A stretch of DNA of 64,000 bases, taken from assembly GCF_036013975.1 (NCBI RefSeq), contig NZ_CP107904.1, positions 4,775,001-4,839,000 on the forward strand. Direction: 5' to 3'. Of this stretch, positions 27,470-36,106 are shown in pieces (positions within the stretch are counted from its first letter, which is position 1; every line of letters begins with the position of its first letter). This DNA comes from Kitasatospora sp. NBC_00458. GTDB taxonomy: Bacteria > Actinomycetota > Actinomycetes > Streptomycetales > Streptomycetaceae. The notes under the pieces were generated by a model. That model was not told the DNA's origin. It did no database searches and saw only the letters and a program-made list of their open reading frames with translations. Position numbers and translations under genes: made by a program.

Positions 27470-28240
27470 ATGCAGAACAAGGTGGCACTCATCACCGGCG
27501 CGGCCGGCGGCATCGGCGCCGCCGTGGCCCGGGCCCTGGCCGCCCGCGGCGTCCTGGTCGCCGCCGTCGACCGGGACGCCGGCCGCCTCGCCGAACTGGC
27601 GGGCAAACTCACCGCCGAGGGCCTGACCGTCGTCGCGGTACCCGCCGACGTCACCGACAGCGCCTCCGTCGAGGAGGCCGTCGACACGGCCGAACGGCGG
27701 CTGGGCCCGATCGACTACCTGGTCAACACCGCCGGCGTGCTCCGCCTCGGCGAGGTCCGCGACTTCACCGACGAGGACTGGCGCAGCACCTTCTCGGTCA
27801 ACGCCGACGGCGTCTTCCGGGTCTCCCGCGCCGTGGTCAACCGGATGATCCCGCGCCGCAGCGGCGCGATCGTCACGGTGGCCTCCAACGCCGCCGCCAC
27901 CCCGCGCAGCGAGATGGCCGCCTACGCGGCGTCCAAGGCCGCGGCGACCCTCTTCACCAAGAGCCTCGGCCTGGAGGTCGCCCGGTACGGCATCCGCTGC
28001 AACCTGGTCGCGCCCGGCTCCACCGACACGCCGATGCTCAGCTCCATGTGGCACGACGAGAGCGGCCGCGCCGGCACCCTGGAGGGCCGGCCGTCCGCCT
28101 ACCGGGTCGGCATCCCGCTCGGCAAGCTCGCCGAGCCGGAGGACGTCGCCCACGCCGTCGTCTTCCTGCTCTCCGACGAGGCCGGCCACATCACCCTGCA
28201 CGACCTCACGGTGGACGGGGGTGCCGGGCTCGGTGCGTAA
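27470..28240 (+). CDS. EntA/DhbA-like short-chain dehydrogenase
   Basis: A 256-residue classical SDR. The NAD loop is [15 protein letters not shown] (residues 9-23), and the catalytic Ser, Tyr and Lys lie in [20 protein letters not shown]. The tail [46 protein letters not shown] matches 2,3-dihydro-2,3-dihydroxybenzoate dehydrogenases. Beside PhzD and PhzE it should oxidise trans-2,3-dihydro-3-hydroxyanthranilate to 3-hydroxyanthranilate, as in benzoxazole and pyrrolobenzodiazepine-type clusters. A good ribosome site (AGGGAGG) precedes ATG 27470. Its end overlaps the PhzD start. Confidence 0.88.
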   Translation: MQNKVALITGAAGGIGAAVARALAARGVLVAAVDRDAGRLAELAGKLTAEGLTVVAVPADVTDSASVEEAVDTAERRLGPIDYLVNTAGVLRLGEVRDFTDEDWRSTFSVNADGVFRVSRAVVNRMIPRRSGAIVTVASNAAATPRSEMAAYAASKAAATLFTKSLGLEVARYGIRCNLVAPGSTDTPMLSSMWHDESGRAGTLEGRPSAYRVGIPLGKLAEPEDVAHAVVFLLSDEAGHITLHDLTVDGGAGLGA

Positions 28241-28937
28241 TGGCCTCCCCACCCCGACACGGCGGCCGGGCCTGCCGGCGATCGCCCCCTACCCGCTGCC
28301 CACCGCCGCCGAGCTGCCGCCCAACACGGCGGACTGGACACTCGACCCGGGCCGCGCGGTCCTGCTCGTGCACGACATGCAGCGCTACTTCCTGGCGCCG
28401 TTCGGCGAGGACGGCCCGCTGCTCGCCCACACCGTCCGGCTCCGCGACTGGGCCCGCGCGCACGGCGTGCCGGTCGCCTACACCGCGCAGCCCGGCGGCA
28501 TGACCCCCGAACAGCGCGGCCTGCTGGCTGACTTCTGGGGCCCGGGGATGCAGGCGTCGCCCGCGGACCGGGAGATCGTCGACCGGCTCGCCCCCGGCCC
28601 GGACGACTGGCTGGTCACCAAATGGCGCTACAGCGCCTTCTTCAACAACGACCTGCTGGCCCGGCTGCGCGCCGCCGGCCGCGACCAGCTGGTGCTCTGC
28701 GGCGTGTACGCGCACGTCGGGGTGCTGATGACGGCGGTGGAGGCGTTCACGAACGACATCCAGACCTTCCTGGTGGCCGACGCGGTGGCCGACTTCACGG
28801 CCGAGGACCACCGGATGGCCCTCGACTACGCGGCCCGGCGCTGCGCCGTGGTGCTGACCGCGGACTCGGTCACCGGCGGTCCGGCGGCGCAGCGGCGCGA
28901 CGCGGCCCCGTCGAGCGCCGGGACGGTGACCGGATGA
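28221..28937 (+). CDS. phzD: Isochorismatase-family 2-amino-2-deoxyisochorismate hydrolase (PhzD)
   Basis: PhzD hydrolyses 2-amino-2-deoxyisochorismate to trans-2,3-dihydro-3-hydroxyanthranilate and pyruvate. The sequence tracks PhzD closely: [32 protein letters not shown] with the catalytic Asp, [54 protein letters not shown] with the catalytic Lys, [23 protein letters not shown] 28221 gives 238 residues; GTG 28233, which overlaps the SDR stop, may be the real start. No acyl-carrier domain is fused, unlike EntB. The stop overlaps the next start. Confidence 0.94.
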   Translation: MPGSVRNGLPTPTRRPGLPAIAPYPLPTAAELPPNTADWTLDPGRAVLLVHDMQRYFLAPFGEDGPLLAHTVRLRDWARAHGVPVAYTAQPGGMTPEQRGLLADFWGPGMQASPADREIVDRLAPGPDDWLVTKWRYSAFFNNDLLARLRAAGRDQLVLCGVYAHVGVLMTAVEAFTNDIQTFLVADAVADFTAEDHRMALDYAARRCAVVLTADSVTGGPAAQRRDAAPSSAGTVTG

Positions 28938-30949
28938 GCGAGCTGCTGGACCGGGTGCTGGCCGGGCACCCGCCGGCCTTCGCACTGCTGCACCGCCCGG
29001 AGGCCACCGGGTCGGGCCTGGTGGACCTGCTGGTGGGCGAGGTGTCCGAGCCGGCCACCCTGGCGGACCTCCCGCTGTCCGCCGAACCCGCCGGGAACGG
29101 CCACGAACTGCTGGCGCTGGTCCCGTACCGGCAGATCGCCGAGCGCGGCTTCGAGGCGGCCGACGACGGCACCCCGCTGCTCGCGCTGACCGTCACCGAG
29201 CAGGCCGTGCTGCCGCTCGCCGAACTGCTCGCCCGGCTGCCGGACGTGCCGATCACCCTGGCCGGCGGCCGCTTCGACTCCGACGACGAGGAGTACGCGG
29301 AGACCGTCCGCCGGGTGATCGGCGAGGAGATCGGCGAGGGCACCGGCGCCAACTTCGTGGTCAAGCGCTCGTTCGTCGCCGAGATCACCGGCTACACCCC
29401 GGCCGCCGCGCTGACGCTCTTCCGCCGGCTGCTCCAGCGGGAGACCGGCGCCTACTGGACCTTCGCGGTGCACACCGGGGAGCGGACCCTGGTCGGCGCC
29501 ACCCCCGAGCGGCACATCAGCGTGCACGGCGGGCGGGCGGTGATGAACCCGATCAGCGGCACCTACCGGTACCCGGAGCGGGGGCCGGACCTCGACGGCC
29601 TGATGGACTTCCTGGCCGACCGCAAGGAGGCCGAGGAGCTCTTCATGGTGGTCGACGAGGAGCTCAAGATGATGGCCCGGATCTGCACGGCGGGCGGCCG
29701 GGTGGTCGGCCCGTACCTGAAGGAGATGGCCCGGCTCGCGCACACCGAGTACTTCATCGAGGGCCGGACGGACCGGGACCCGCGCGAGGTGCTGCGCGAG
29801 ACGCTGTTCGCCCCGACGGTGACCGGCAGCCCGCTGGAGTCGGCCGCCCGGGTGATCGCCAAGTACGAGCCGGCCGGGCGGGGTTACTACAGCGGGGTGG
29901 TCGCGCTGATCGGCCGGGACGCGGAGGGCGCGCGGGCGCTGGACTCCGGCATCCTGATCCGCACCGCGGACATCGACGCGGCCGGACGGCTGCGGATCGG
30001 GGTCGGCGCGACGCTGGTCCGGCACTCCGACCCGGACTCCGAGGTGGCCGAGACCAGGGCCAAGGCGGCGGGGCTGCTCGCCGCGCTGGAGGACGGCGGC
30101 CGGGGCCGGTTCGGCGCCCATCCGAAGGTCCGCGAGGCGCTGGCCGGGCGGAACCGCGCGCTGGCCGGCTTCTGGCTCGCCGACGGCGGTGGTGACGGCG
30201 GCGACGACGGTGGCGACGACGGTGGCCTCGGCGGCGTCGGCGGCGGTGCGCTGGCCGGGGAGGTCGGCGAGGGCGGCGAGAGATCCGGCGAACGGTCCTA
30301 CCGGAGAGCGGAGTTGGCCGGACGGCGGGTGCTCGTGGTGGACGCCGAGGACACCTTCACCGCGATGATCGACCACCAGCTGCGGGCACTCGGCCTCGAC
30401 GTCACCGTCCGGCGGTTCGACCGGCCGTACGGGCTGGCCGGGTCCGACCTGGTGGTGCTGGGCCCCGGCCCGGGCGACCCGCGCGACACCGCCCACCCGA
30501 AGATCGCCCATCTCCGTTCCCGCGTCAGGGAGTTGATCTCCGACGGTCGGCCGTTCCTGGCGGTCTGCCTGAGCCACCAGGTGCTCTGCGCGGAACTCGG
30601 CCTGCCGCTGGTCCGCCGGGAGGCGCCCAACCAGGGCGTCCAGCGGGAGATCGACCTGTTCGGTGCCGGGGAGCGGGTCGGCTTCTACAACACCTTCGCC
30701 GCCTCCTGGACCGAAGGAACGGGTACGGAAGGCGAATTCGGGTTTCCCGGCGGCACCGTCCGGGTCGCCCGGGACGCCGCCACCGGAGAGGTGCACGCGC
30801 TGCGCGGTCCGGGCTTCGCCTCGGTGCAGTTCCACGCCGAGTCGGTGCTCACCCGCGACGGCGTACGGATCACCGGGGACCTGATCGCCCACGCGCTGGG
30901 CGGTCCGGCCCGGCGCGTGGGCGGCCCGGCCGATTCCGCGGCCACCTGA
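28934..30949 (+). CDS. phzE: 2-Amino-2-deoxyisochorismate synthase (PhzE)
   Basis: PhzE turns chorismate and glutamine into 2-amino-2-deoxyisochorismate. It is a single 671-residue chain. The synthase domain (to about 410) shows [35 protein letters not shown] and the chorismate-binding tail [21 protein letters not shown] linker of about 30 residues made mostly of Gly and Asp follows (30186-30290). The class I amidotransferase domain comes next, with Cys in [13 protein letters not shown] and His-Glu in [10 protein letters not shown]. The 4-base ATGA overlap with phzD implies translational coupling. Anthranilate synthase is the alternative, but PhzD beside it argues for PhzE. Confidence 0.93.
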   Translation: MSELLDRVLAGHPPAFALLHRPEATGSGLVDLLVGEVSEPATLADLPLSAEPAGNGHELLALVPYRQIAERGFEAADDGTPLLALTVTEQAVLPLAELLARLPDVPITLAGGRFDSDDEEYAETVRRVIGEEIGEGTGANFVVKRSFVAEITGYTPAAALTLFRRLLQRETGAYWTFAVHTGERTLVGATPERHISVHGGRAVMNPISGTYRYPERGPDLDGLMDFLADRKEAEELFMVVDEELKMMARICTAGGRVVGPYLKEMARLAHTEYFIEGRTDRDPREVLRETLFAPTVTGSPLESAARVIAKYEPAGRGYYSGVVALIGRDAEGARALDSGILIRTADIDAAGRLRIGVGATLVRHSDPDSEVAETRAKAAGLLAALEDGGRGRFGAHPKVREALAGRNRALAGFWLADGGGDGGDDGGDDGGLGGVGGGALAGEVGEGGERSGERSYRRAELAGRRVLVVDAEDTFTAMIDHQLRALGLDVTVRRFDRPYGLAGSDLVVLGPGPGDPRDTAHPKIAHLRSRVRELISDGRPFLAVCLSHQVLCAELGLPLVRREAPNQGVQREIDLFGAGERVGFYNTFAASWTEGTGTEGEFGFPGGTVRVARDAATGEVHALRGPGFASVQFHAESVLTRDGVRITGDLIAHALGGPARRVGGPADSAAT

Positions 30950-31039
30950 CAAGGCCGGCACCGGCCCTGTGGCCCGGCCATTCCCGGGACCCCGACGACC
31001 CGTCGGTGTCCGGCGCCCGAGCAGACCGAGGGGAAAAGG

Positions 31040-32062
31040 ATGATAACGACGGGAATTCCCGGGAAGGGTCGCACACATTCGGGAATCGCCGTCCTGGGAA
31101 CCGGCTCGTACCTGCCGGCCCGGGTGGTGAGCAATTCCGAGGCCGCCGCCCCCGCGGGCGTCACCGGGGAATGGATCGCGCGGAAGACCGGAATCTCCCG
31201 GCGCCGCCGTGCCGAGCCGGACCAGGCCGCCAGCGACCTCGCGGTGGCGGCCGGCCGGGCCGCCCTGGCGGACGCCGGGGTCCGCCCGGCCGACCTGGCG
31301 CTGATCATGGTCGCCACCTCCACCCCCGACTCCCCGCAGCCGCCGACCGCCAGCGTGGTCGCCGACCGGCTCGGCGCCGCCCCCGGCACCGCCGCCTTCG
31401 ACGTCAACGCGGTCTGCAGCGGCTTCGTGTTCGCCCTCACCGCCGCCGAGCGGATGCTCACCGACGCCGCCCCCGGGTACGCGCTGGTGATCGGGGCCGA
31501 CGTCTACTCGCGGATCCTCGACCCCACCGACCGGCGGACCGCCGTGCTGTTCGGCGACGGCGCCGGCGCGGTGGTGCTCGGCCCGGCCCCGGAGCCCGGC
31601 CGGGGCCTGCTTGCCGGCCGGCTGGCCGGGTTCGGCGCCGACCGCGGGCTGATCGGCGTCCCGGCCGGGGGGAGCCGGCTGCCCGCCAGCGCCGACACCC
31701 TCGCCCGGGGCCTGCACTGGTTCCGGATGGACGGCCGCGGTGTGCGCGAGTTCGTCGAGACCCGGCTGCCGGAGGCCGTCCGGTCCTTCCTGGCCGACGC
31801 CGGGTTCGCGCCCGGCGACCTGGCCGGGTTCGTGCCCCACCAGGCCAACGGGCTGCTGCTCGCCGACCTCGCCGACCGGCTCGGCATCCCGGCCGCCCGC
31901 ACCTGCACCACCGTCGAGGAGTACGGCAACACCGGCTCGGCCTCGATCGCCGTCACCCTCGACCGGGCCGCCAGGGCGGGCCGTTTCGCCGCCGGGGACC
32001 TGGTGCTGCTGGCCGGCTTCGGCGGCGGCATGGCGATCGGCCTCGCGCTGCTGCGCTGGTGA
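31040..32062 (+). CDS. 3-Oxoacyl-ACP synthase III (KASIII/FabH-like)
   Basis: A 340-residue thiolase-fold enzyme. The catalytic triad looks intact: Cys in DVNAVCSGFVFAL (near 118), His in FVPHQANGLLLADLA (near 270) and Asn in EYGNTGSASIAVTL (near 300). The N-terminus has VLGTGSYLPARVVSN and GEWIARKTGISRRRR. There is no KS-alpha/CLF pair or modular PKS in the window. It may prime or extend a short chain, or act as an acyltransferase to oxygen or nitrogen like CerJ-type homologues. ATG 31040 follows GAGGGGAAAAGG. It starts the second half of the rightward operon. Confidence 0.9.
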   Translation: MITTGIPGKGRTHSGIAVLGTGSYLPARVVSNSEAAAPAGVTGEWIARKTGISRRRRAEPDQAASDLAVAAGRAALADAGVRPADLALIMVATSTPDSPQPPTASVVADRLGAAPGTAAFDVNAVCSGFVFALTAAERMLTDAAPGYALVIGADVYSRILDPTDRRTAVLFGDGAGAVVLGPAPEPGRGLLAGRLAGFGADRGLIGVPAGGSRLPASADTLARGLHWFRMDGRGVREFVETRLPEAVRSFLADAGFAPGDLAGFVPHQANGLLLADLADRLGIPAARTCTTVEEYGNTGSASIAVTLDRAARAGRFAAGDLVLLAGFGGGMAIGLALLRW

Positions 32063-32216
32063 CCGCACCGCCGCCGCTTCGCCCCGCCACCGCACCGCCC
32101 GTCCCGCTCCGCCCCCGCTCCGCCCCCGCTCCGCCTCACCTGCCAGACCCACCGCCCGCCGGACCCACCACCTGCCACACCGACCGCCCGCCACACCGAC
32201 CGACAAGGAGATCACC

Positions 32217-33020
32217 GTGCTGGACGACGCCATGGTGGACGCGTACCTCGCCCGGATCGGCGCCGAACGGCCCGAGCGGGCCGACCTCGCCGCGCTCACC
32301 CGCATCCAGGAGCGGCACGTGCTGTCCGTGCCGTTCGAGAACCTCGGCTACCACCTCGACGAGCCGATCCACATGGACGAGCAGGTCCTCGACAAGATCG
32401 TCCGCCAGCGCCGCGGCGGCGGCTGCTACGAGGTCAACCCGGCCCTCTCGTTCCTGCTCACCGCACTCGGCTACCAGGTCGAGATCCTCCCCGGCCGGGT
32501 CCACCGCCCCGGCGGCACGCTCGGCGCGGCCATGTGCCACCTGGCCCTGCGGGTCACCGTCGACGGCGAACAGTGGCTGGTGGACACCGGCTTCGGCCGC
32601 AACAGCCGGCACCCGCTCCGGCTGGCCTCCCGCGAGGTCCAGCACGACCCGGACGGCGACTTCCTGCTCGCCGACGTCGAGGGCGGCGGCTTCGACGTGC
32701 TGCTCAACGGCAAGCCGCTGTACCGGCTGGAGGACCGCCCGGTCCGCATCGAGGACTTCCGCCCCACCCTCTGGTGGTACCGCACCGCGCCCGAATCCCC
32801 GTTCCTGCAGGACGTGTTCTGCTCGCTGCGGACCGAGGACGGCCGGATCACGCTCAAGGGCAACCAGCTCTCCACGGTGGCCGGCAGCGAGCGCTCCAGC
32901 GAGGAGTTCGTCGGCGACGCCGCCGTCCTGGAGGCCTACAAGACCCACTTCGGGTTCAGCCTGGACCGGCTGCCCGACCAGCCGGACGGCGGCGTCACCG
33001 CCGGCGTCCAGACGGGATGA
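32217..33020 (+). CDS. Arylamine N-acetyltransferase-family protein
   Basis: A 267-residue NAT-fold protein. The catalytic triad is present: Cys in RRGGGCYEVN (near 69), His in GAAMCHLALRV (near 105) and Asp in LVDTGFGRNSRHP (near 121). GTG 32217 follows AAGGAG with ideal spacing. In ansamycin and manumycin-type clusters such proteins make amide bonds between an acyl chain and an aminoaryl group. Here the pathway's arylamine is probably 3-hydroxyanthranilate or its aldehyde, so N-acylation or protection of the amine is a natural guess. Its stop overlaps the next start (ATGA). Confidence 0.9.
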   Translation: MLDDAMVDAYLARIGAERPERADLAALTRIQERHVLSVPFENLGYHLDEPIHMDEQVLDKIVRQRRGGGCYEVNPALSFLLTALGYQVEILPGRVHRPGGTLGAAMCHLALRVTVDGEQWLVDTGFGRNSRHPLRLASREVQHDPDGDFLLADVEGGGFDVLLNGKPLYRLEDRPVRIEDFRPTLWWYRTAPESPFLQDVFCSLRTEDGRITLKGNQLSTVAGSERSSEEFVGDAAVLEAYKTHFGFSLDRLPDQPDGGVTAGVQTG

Positions 33021-33442
33021 CCGCCATGACCACCAGCGAACCCCGTACCGCGGCCGGGCACCGCGCGGCCCCGGCGCCCACCGACCCGGCCCGGCTGCCC
33101 GCCGTCTTCGCCGAGGCCTTCAACACCGGCGACCAGACGGCCGTCGAGGAGCTCTTCGAGCCCGGCGCGGTGTTCGTCGACCGCCCCGGCGTGGTGGTGA
33201 CCGGCGACGAACGGCGCGCCGCGACCGCCCGCTTCCTCGCGCTCGGCCTGCCGATCCGGATCACCCTGCGGCACTGCTACGTCAACGGCGACCTCGCCCT
33301 GCTGATCGGCGACTACCTGATCGAGGGCGAGGGACCGGACGGGCCGGTCCGCTCCGAGGGCACCGCCACCGACGTCGCCCGGCGCGGCGCCGACGGCCGC
33401 TGGCGCTACGCCATCGACAACCCGCCCGGCACCGACCGCTGA
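33017..33442 (+). CDS. SnoaL/NTF2-like small protein
   Basis: A 141-residue protein with the NTF2-like cone fold pattern: LPAVFAEAFNTGDQTAVEEL, then FEPGAVFVDRPGVVVTGDE, ITLRHCYVNGDLALLIGDYL and a terminal GRWRYAIDNPPG. Members include polyketide cyclases, dehydratases and SgcJ-like proteins. It is not PhzA/PhzB: the characteristic WTTDTG-like stretch is absent. A role in ring closure or isomerisation of a reactive aryl intermediate is possible. The start is ATG 33017 (overlapping the NAT stop) or ATG 33026. Confidence 0.75.
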   Translation: MTAMTTSEPRTAAGHRAAPAPTDPARLPAVFAEAFNTGDQTAVEELFEPGAVFVDRPGVVVTGDERRAATARFLALGLPIRITLRHCYVNGDLALLIGDYLIEGEGPDGPVRSEGTATDVARRGADGRWRYAIDNPPGTDR

Positions 33443-33466
33443 CCCCCCACCCCTGGAAGGACCGCT

Positions 33467-34579
33467 GTGTCTCCTGCCGCCGATCCCGCCGCCGACCCGG
33501 TGCTGGACCTCCCGTTCGACGCCGTGCCCGACCCCGAGGAGTACCTGCGCGCCGCCATGCGCTGGCACTTCTCGCCCGGGACCGGTTCCCCGTTCTGGCT
33601 CTCCCGGGCCGCCTCCCTCGGCTTCGACCCGCTCACCGAGGTCCGCACCCACGCGGACCTCGCCAGGTTCCCCAACCTCGCCAACGAACTGCGCACGGCC
33701 CGCGTGGAGGACCTCGTCCCGCGCGGCTACGGCGACCGCCCCGGGGTGGTCGGCGTCTACGAGAGCGGCGGCACCACCGGCGCGCCCAAGCGGATCGTGC
33801 TGCTGCGCGACTGGCTGGACCGGCTGCTCGGCTGGTCCAGCGCCCAGCTCGACGGCCACGGCGTGCCGCAGGGCGTCAACTGGCTCGTCGTCGCGCCCAC
33901 CGGCCCGCACATGGTCGGCGACGTCATCAAGGCCCAGACCGCCTACCGGGGCGGCCTGTCCTTCACCGTCGACCTCGACCCGCGCTGGGTGAAGAAGCTG
34001 ATCTCCGAGGGCAAGGCCGCCGAGGCCGGCGCGTACGCCGAGCACATCGTCGACCAGGTCGCCCACGTGCTGGAGACCCAGGACGTGGGGGTGCTGATGT
34101 GCACCCCGCCGGTGCTGGAGCGGATCGCCCGGCGGGACGGCCTCGCCAAGCTCGTCGCCGAGAAGATCCGGGCGATCAACTGGGTCGGCACCCAGATGGA
34201 CCCCGACACGCGGCACCTGTACCGCACCGAGATCTTCCCGGACGCCGTGCTCTACAGCGGCTACGGCTCGACCATGATCCTCGGCAACGCCAGCGAGCGG
34301 CACGGGCTGACCGACGACGACCCCTGCGTCTACGACCCGTACTCGCCGTACATGAGCTTCGGGGTGGTCGACCCGGAGAGCGGCCGGACGGTCGGCTTCG
34401 GCGAGCGCGGGCAGGTGGTCATGCACCACGTCTCCAAGAGCCTGCTGATGCCCAACAACCTGGAGCGCGACCTCGGCACCAGGATCGCCCCGCTGCCGGG
34501 GCAGCTCGGCGACTCGGTGGCGGACATCGCCCCGGTCCGGGAGTTCGACGACGAGACCGTGATCGAAGGGGTCTACTGA
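33467..34579 (+). CDS. GriC/LuxE/PaaK-like aryl-acid adenylating enzyme
   Basis: A 370-residue adenylate-forming enzyme of the phenylacetate-CoA ligase/acyl-protein synthetase type. The phosphate loop is YESGGTTGAPKRIVLLRDW (near 99), and later motifs are WVGTQMDP, YSGYGSTMILGN and the FGERGQVVMHHVSKSLLMPN region. It lacks the full C-terminal domain of PaaK. In grixazone biosynthesis a GriC/GriD pair of this type reduces an amino-hydroxybenzoate to the aldehyde. Here the next gene is the GriD-like reductase and overlaps it by one base (TGATG), so the same carboxylate-reducing pair is inferred. Confidence 0.8.
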   Translation: MSPAADPAADPVLDLPFDAVPDPEEYLRAAMRWHFSPGTGSPFWLSRAASLGFDPLTEVRTHADLARFPNLANELRTARVEDLVPRGYGDRPGVVGVYESGGTTGAPKRIVLLRDWLDRLLGWSSAQLDGHGVPQGVNWLVVAPTGPHMVGDVIKAQTAYRGGLSFTVDLDPRWVKKLISEGKAAEAGAYAEHIVDQVAHVLETQDVGVLMCTPPVLERIARRDGLAKLVAEKIRAINWVGTQMDPDTRHLYRTEIFPDAVLYSGYGSTMILGNASERHGLTDDDPCVYDPYSPYMSFGVVDPESGRTVGFGERGQVVMHHVSKSLLMPNNLERDLGTRIAPLPGQLGDSVADIAPVREFDDETVIEGVY

Positions 34580-36039
34580 TGGCCGATCCGCTGCAGCCGC
34601 CCGGACCCGCGGCAGGGCCCGCGCCCGGACCCGCGCCCGGACCCGCGGCCGGAGCCGACGCCCCGGGGACCTCCGGCCTCCTGCAACTGGACGCGCTCGG
34701 CCCCGGCGAACCGTTCCGGGCCCGCCGGCGGACCGTCGTCCCCGACGTCACGGGCGCGCCGTTCGCCGAACTCAGCCTCGTGCCGCGGCTGTTCGTCACC
34801 AGGGCGATGCGGGCGCTGCACGCCGCCGAGTCCCTCCCGGCCGCCGAGCGGTTCGCCGCCCTGGCCCGGGCCGGGCGGATCTTCACCGAGGAGACCATCG
34901 ACGGCCTCGGCCCCGCCGCCTACCAGCGGGCCGTGGCCCGGGTCTCCGGCGTGCCGATCGGCGTCGTGCGGGACGCCGTCCGCGCCATCGCCGACTCGGC
35001 CCGGAAGGCCGGCTGGTCCGCCCACCGGGCCCAGCCGGTCGGCGCGGTGAGCGACTGGCGGGACGCCGCGACCATCGACGGCAGCGCCGTCTGGACCAGG
35101 CGCGGCAACGTCTTCGCCGTCCACGCGGCGGGCAACCACCCCGGCCCGCACGGGCTCTGGCTGGAGGCGCTGGCCCTCGGCTACCGGGTCGCCGTCCGCC
35201 CCTCCCGGCGCGAGCCGCTCACCCCGCACCGGCTGGTCACCGCGCTGCGGCTGGCCGGCTTCGGCACCGACCAGGTGGTGCTGCTGCCCACCGACCACGA
35301 GGCCGCCGACGAGATCCTGCACGGCGCCGACCTCGGCATGGTCTACGGCGGCGACGAGGTGGTCCGCAAGTACGCGGGGAGCACCGTGCTGCCGCAGGGC
35401 CCGGGCCGGTCCAAGATCCTGCTCACCCGGGACACCGACTGGCGCGCCCACCTGGACACGATCGTCGACTCGATCAGCCACCAGGGCGGCGTCGCCTGTA
35501 TCAACGCCACCACCGTGCTGGTCGAGGGCGACCCGGCGCCGCTCGCCCGGGCGATCGCCGAGCGGCTGGCGGTCATCCCCAGCCTGCCGCCGGAGGACGA
35601 GAAGGCGCAGCTCGCCGTGCAGCCGGTGGCGGAGGCCCGGGCGATCGAGGCCTTCCTGCTGCGCCGCGCGGCCGGCACCCGGGCCTGGCTCGGCGGGGAC
35701 GGCGTGGTCGCCGAACTCGGCGACGGCAGCGCGGTGCTGCGGCCCGCCGTGCACCAGCTGGACCGGCCCGACGCGGAGCAGGCCGGTCTCGAACTCGCCT
35801 TCCCCTGCGTCTGGGTGGCGCCCTGGACCCCCGAGGCGGGGGTCGCCCCGCTGCGCGATTCCCTGGTGCTGACGGCGTTCACCCGGGACGACGCGCTGTT
35901 CGACCGGCTGCTCCGGGAGCCGAGCATCAGCAACGTCTACCGGGGCGACCACCCGACGTACTGGCTCCGGCCCGGGGTGCCGCACGACGGCTACCTGGGG
36001 GAGTTCCTGATGCGGACCAAGACGGTCATCCGGGACTGA
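34579..36039 (+). CDS. GriD/LuxC-like acyl reductase (aldehyde-forming)
   Basis: A 486-residue protein of the aldehyde dehydrogenase superfamily, LuxC branch. The Pro/Ala/Gly N-terminus (residues 8-30) contains PAPGPAPGPAAG. Core segments: GNVFAVHAAGNHPGPHGLWL, LALGYRVAVRPSRREPLTP, VYGGDEVVRKYAG and HQGGVACINATTVLVEG with the catalytic cysteine (near 300). It should reduce the activated aryl acid made by the preceding enzyme to an aldehyde with NAD(P)H. It ends the rightward operon at a strong terminator. A long-chain fatty substrate, as in luminescent bacteria, is less likely in this context. Confidence 0.82.
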   Translation: MADPLQPPGPAAGPAPGPAPGPAAGADAPGTSGLLQLDALGPGEPFRARRRTVVPDVTGAPFAELSLVPRLFVTRAMRALHAAESLPAAERFAALARAGRIFTEETIDGLGPAAYQRAVARVSGVPIGVVRDAVRAIADSARKAGWSAHRAQPVGAVSDWRDAATIDGSAVWTRRGNVFAVHAAGNHPGPHGLWLEALALGYRVAVRPSRREPLTPHRLVTALRLAGFGTDQVVLLPTDHEAADEILHGADLGMVYGGDEVVRKYAGSTVLPQGPGRSKILLTRDTDWRAHLDTIVDSISHQGGVACINATTVLVEGDPAPLARAIAERLAVIPSLPPEDEKAQLAVQPVAEARAIEAFLLRRAAGTRAWLGGDGVVAELGDGSAVLRPAVHQLDRPDAEQAGLELAFPCVWVAPWTPEAGVAPLRDSLVLTAFTRDDALFDRLLREPSISNVYRGDHPTYWLRPGVPHDGYLGEFLMRTKTVIRD

Positions 36040-36052
36040 ACCGTGCCGACGG

Positions 36053-36092
36053 CCGGAAGGCCCCCGGTCCGCGCGGACCGGGGGCCTTCCGG
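36053..36092. terminator. Bidirectional terminator between the two convergent operons
   Basis: A perfect 18-bp stem (36053-36070 with 36075-36092), loop GCGC, lies 13 bases after the GriD-like gene and 14 bases after the CreD-like gene on the other strand. Confidence 0.9.
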
Positions 36093-36106
36093 CGTACTCG
36101 TGGGGA

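Noticed and set aside
25446-36039. A phenazine biosynthetic cluster
   Set aside because: PhzC, PhzD and PhzE are present, but PhzF, PhzA/B and PhzG are missing and an EntA-like dehydrogenase is there instead. The NTF2-like protein does not resemble PhzA/B. 3-Hydroxyanthranilate is the more likely intermediate.
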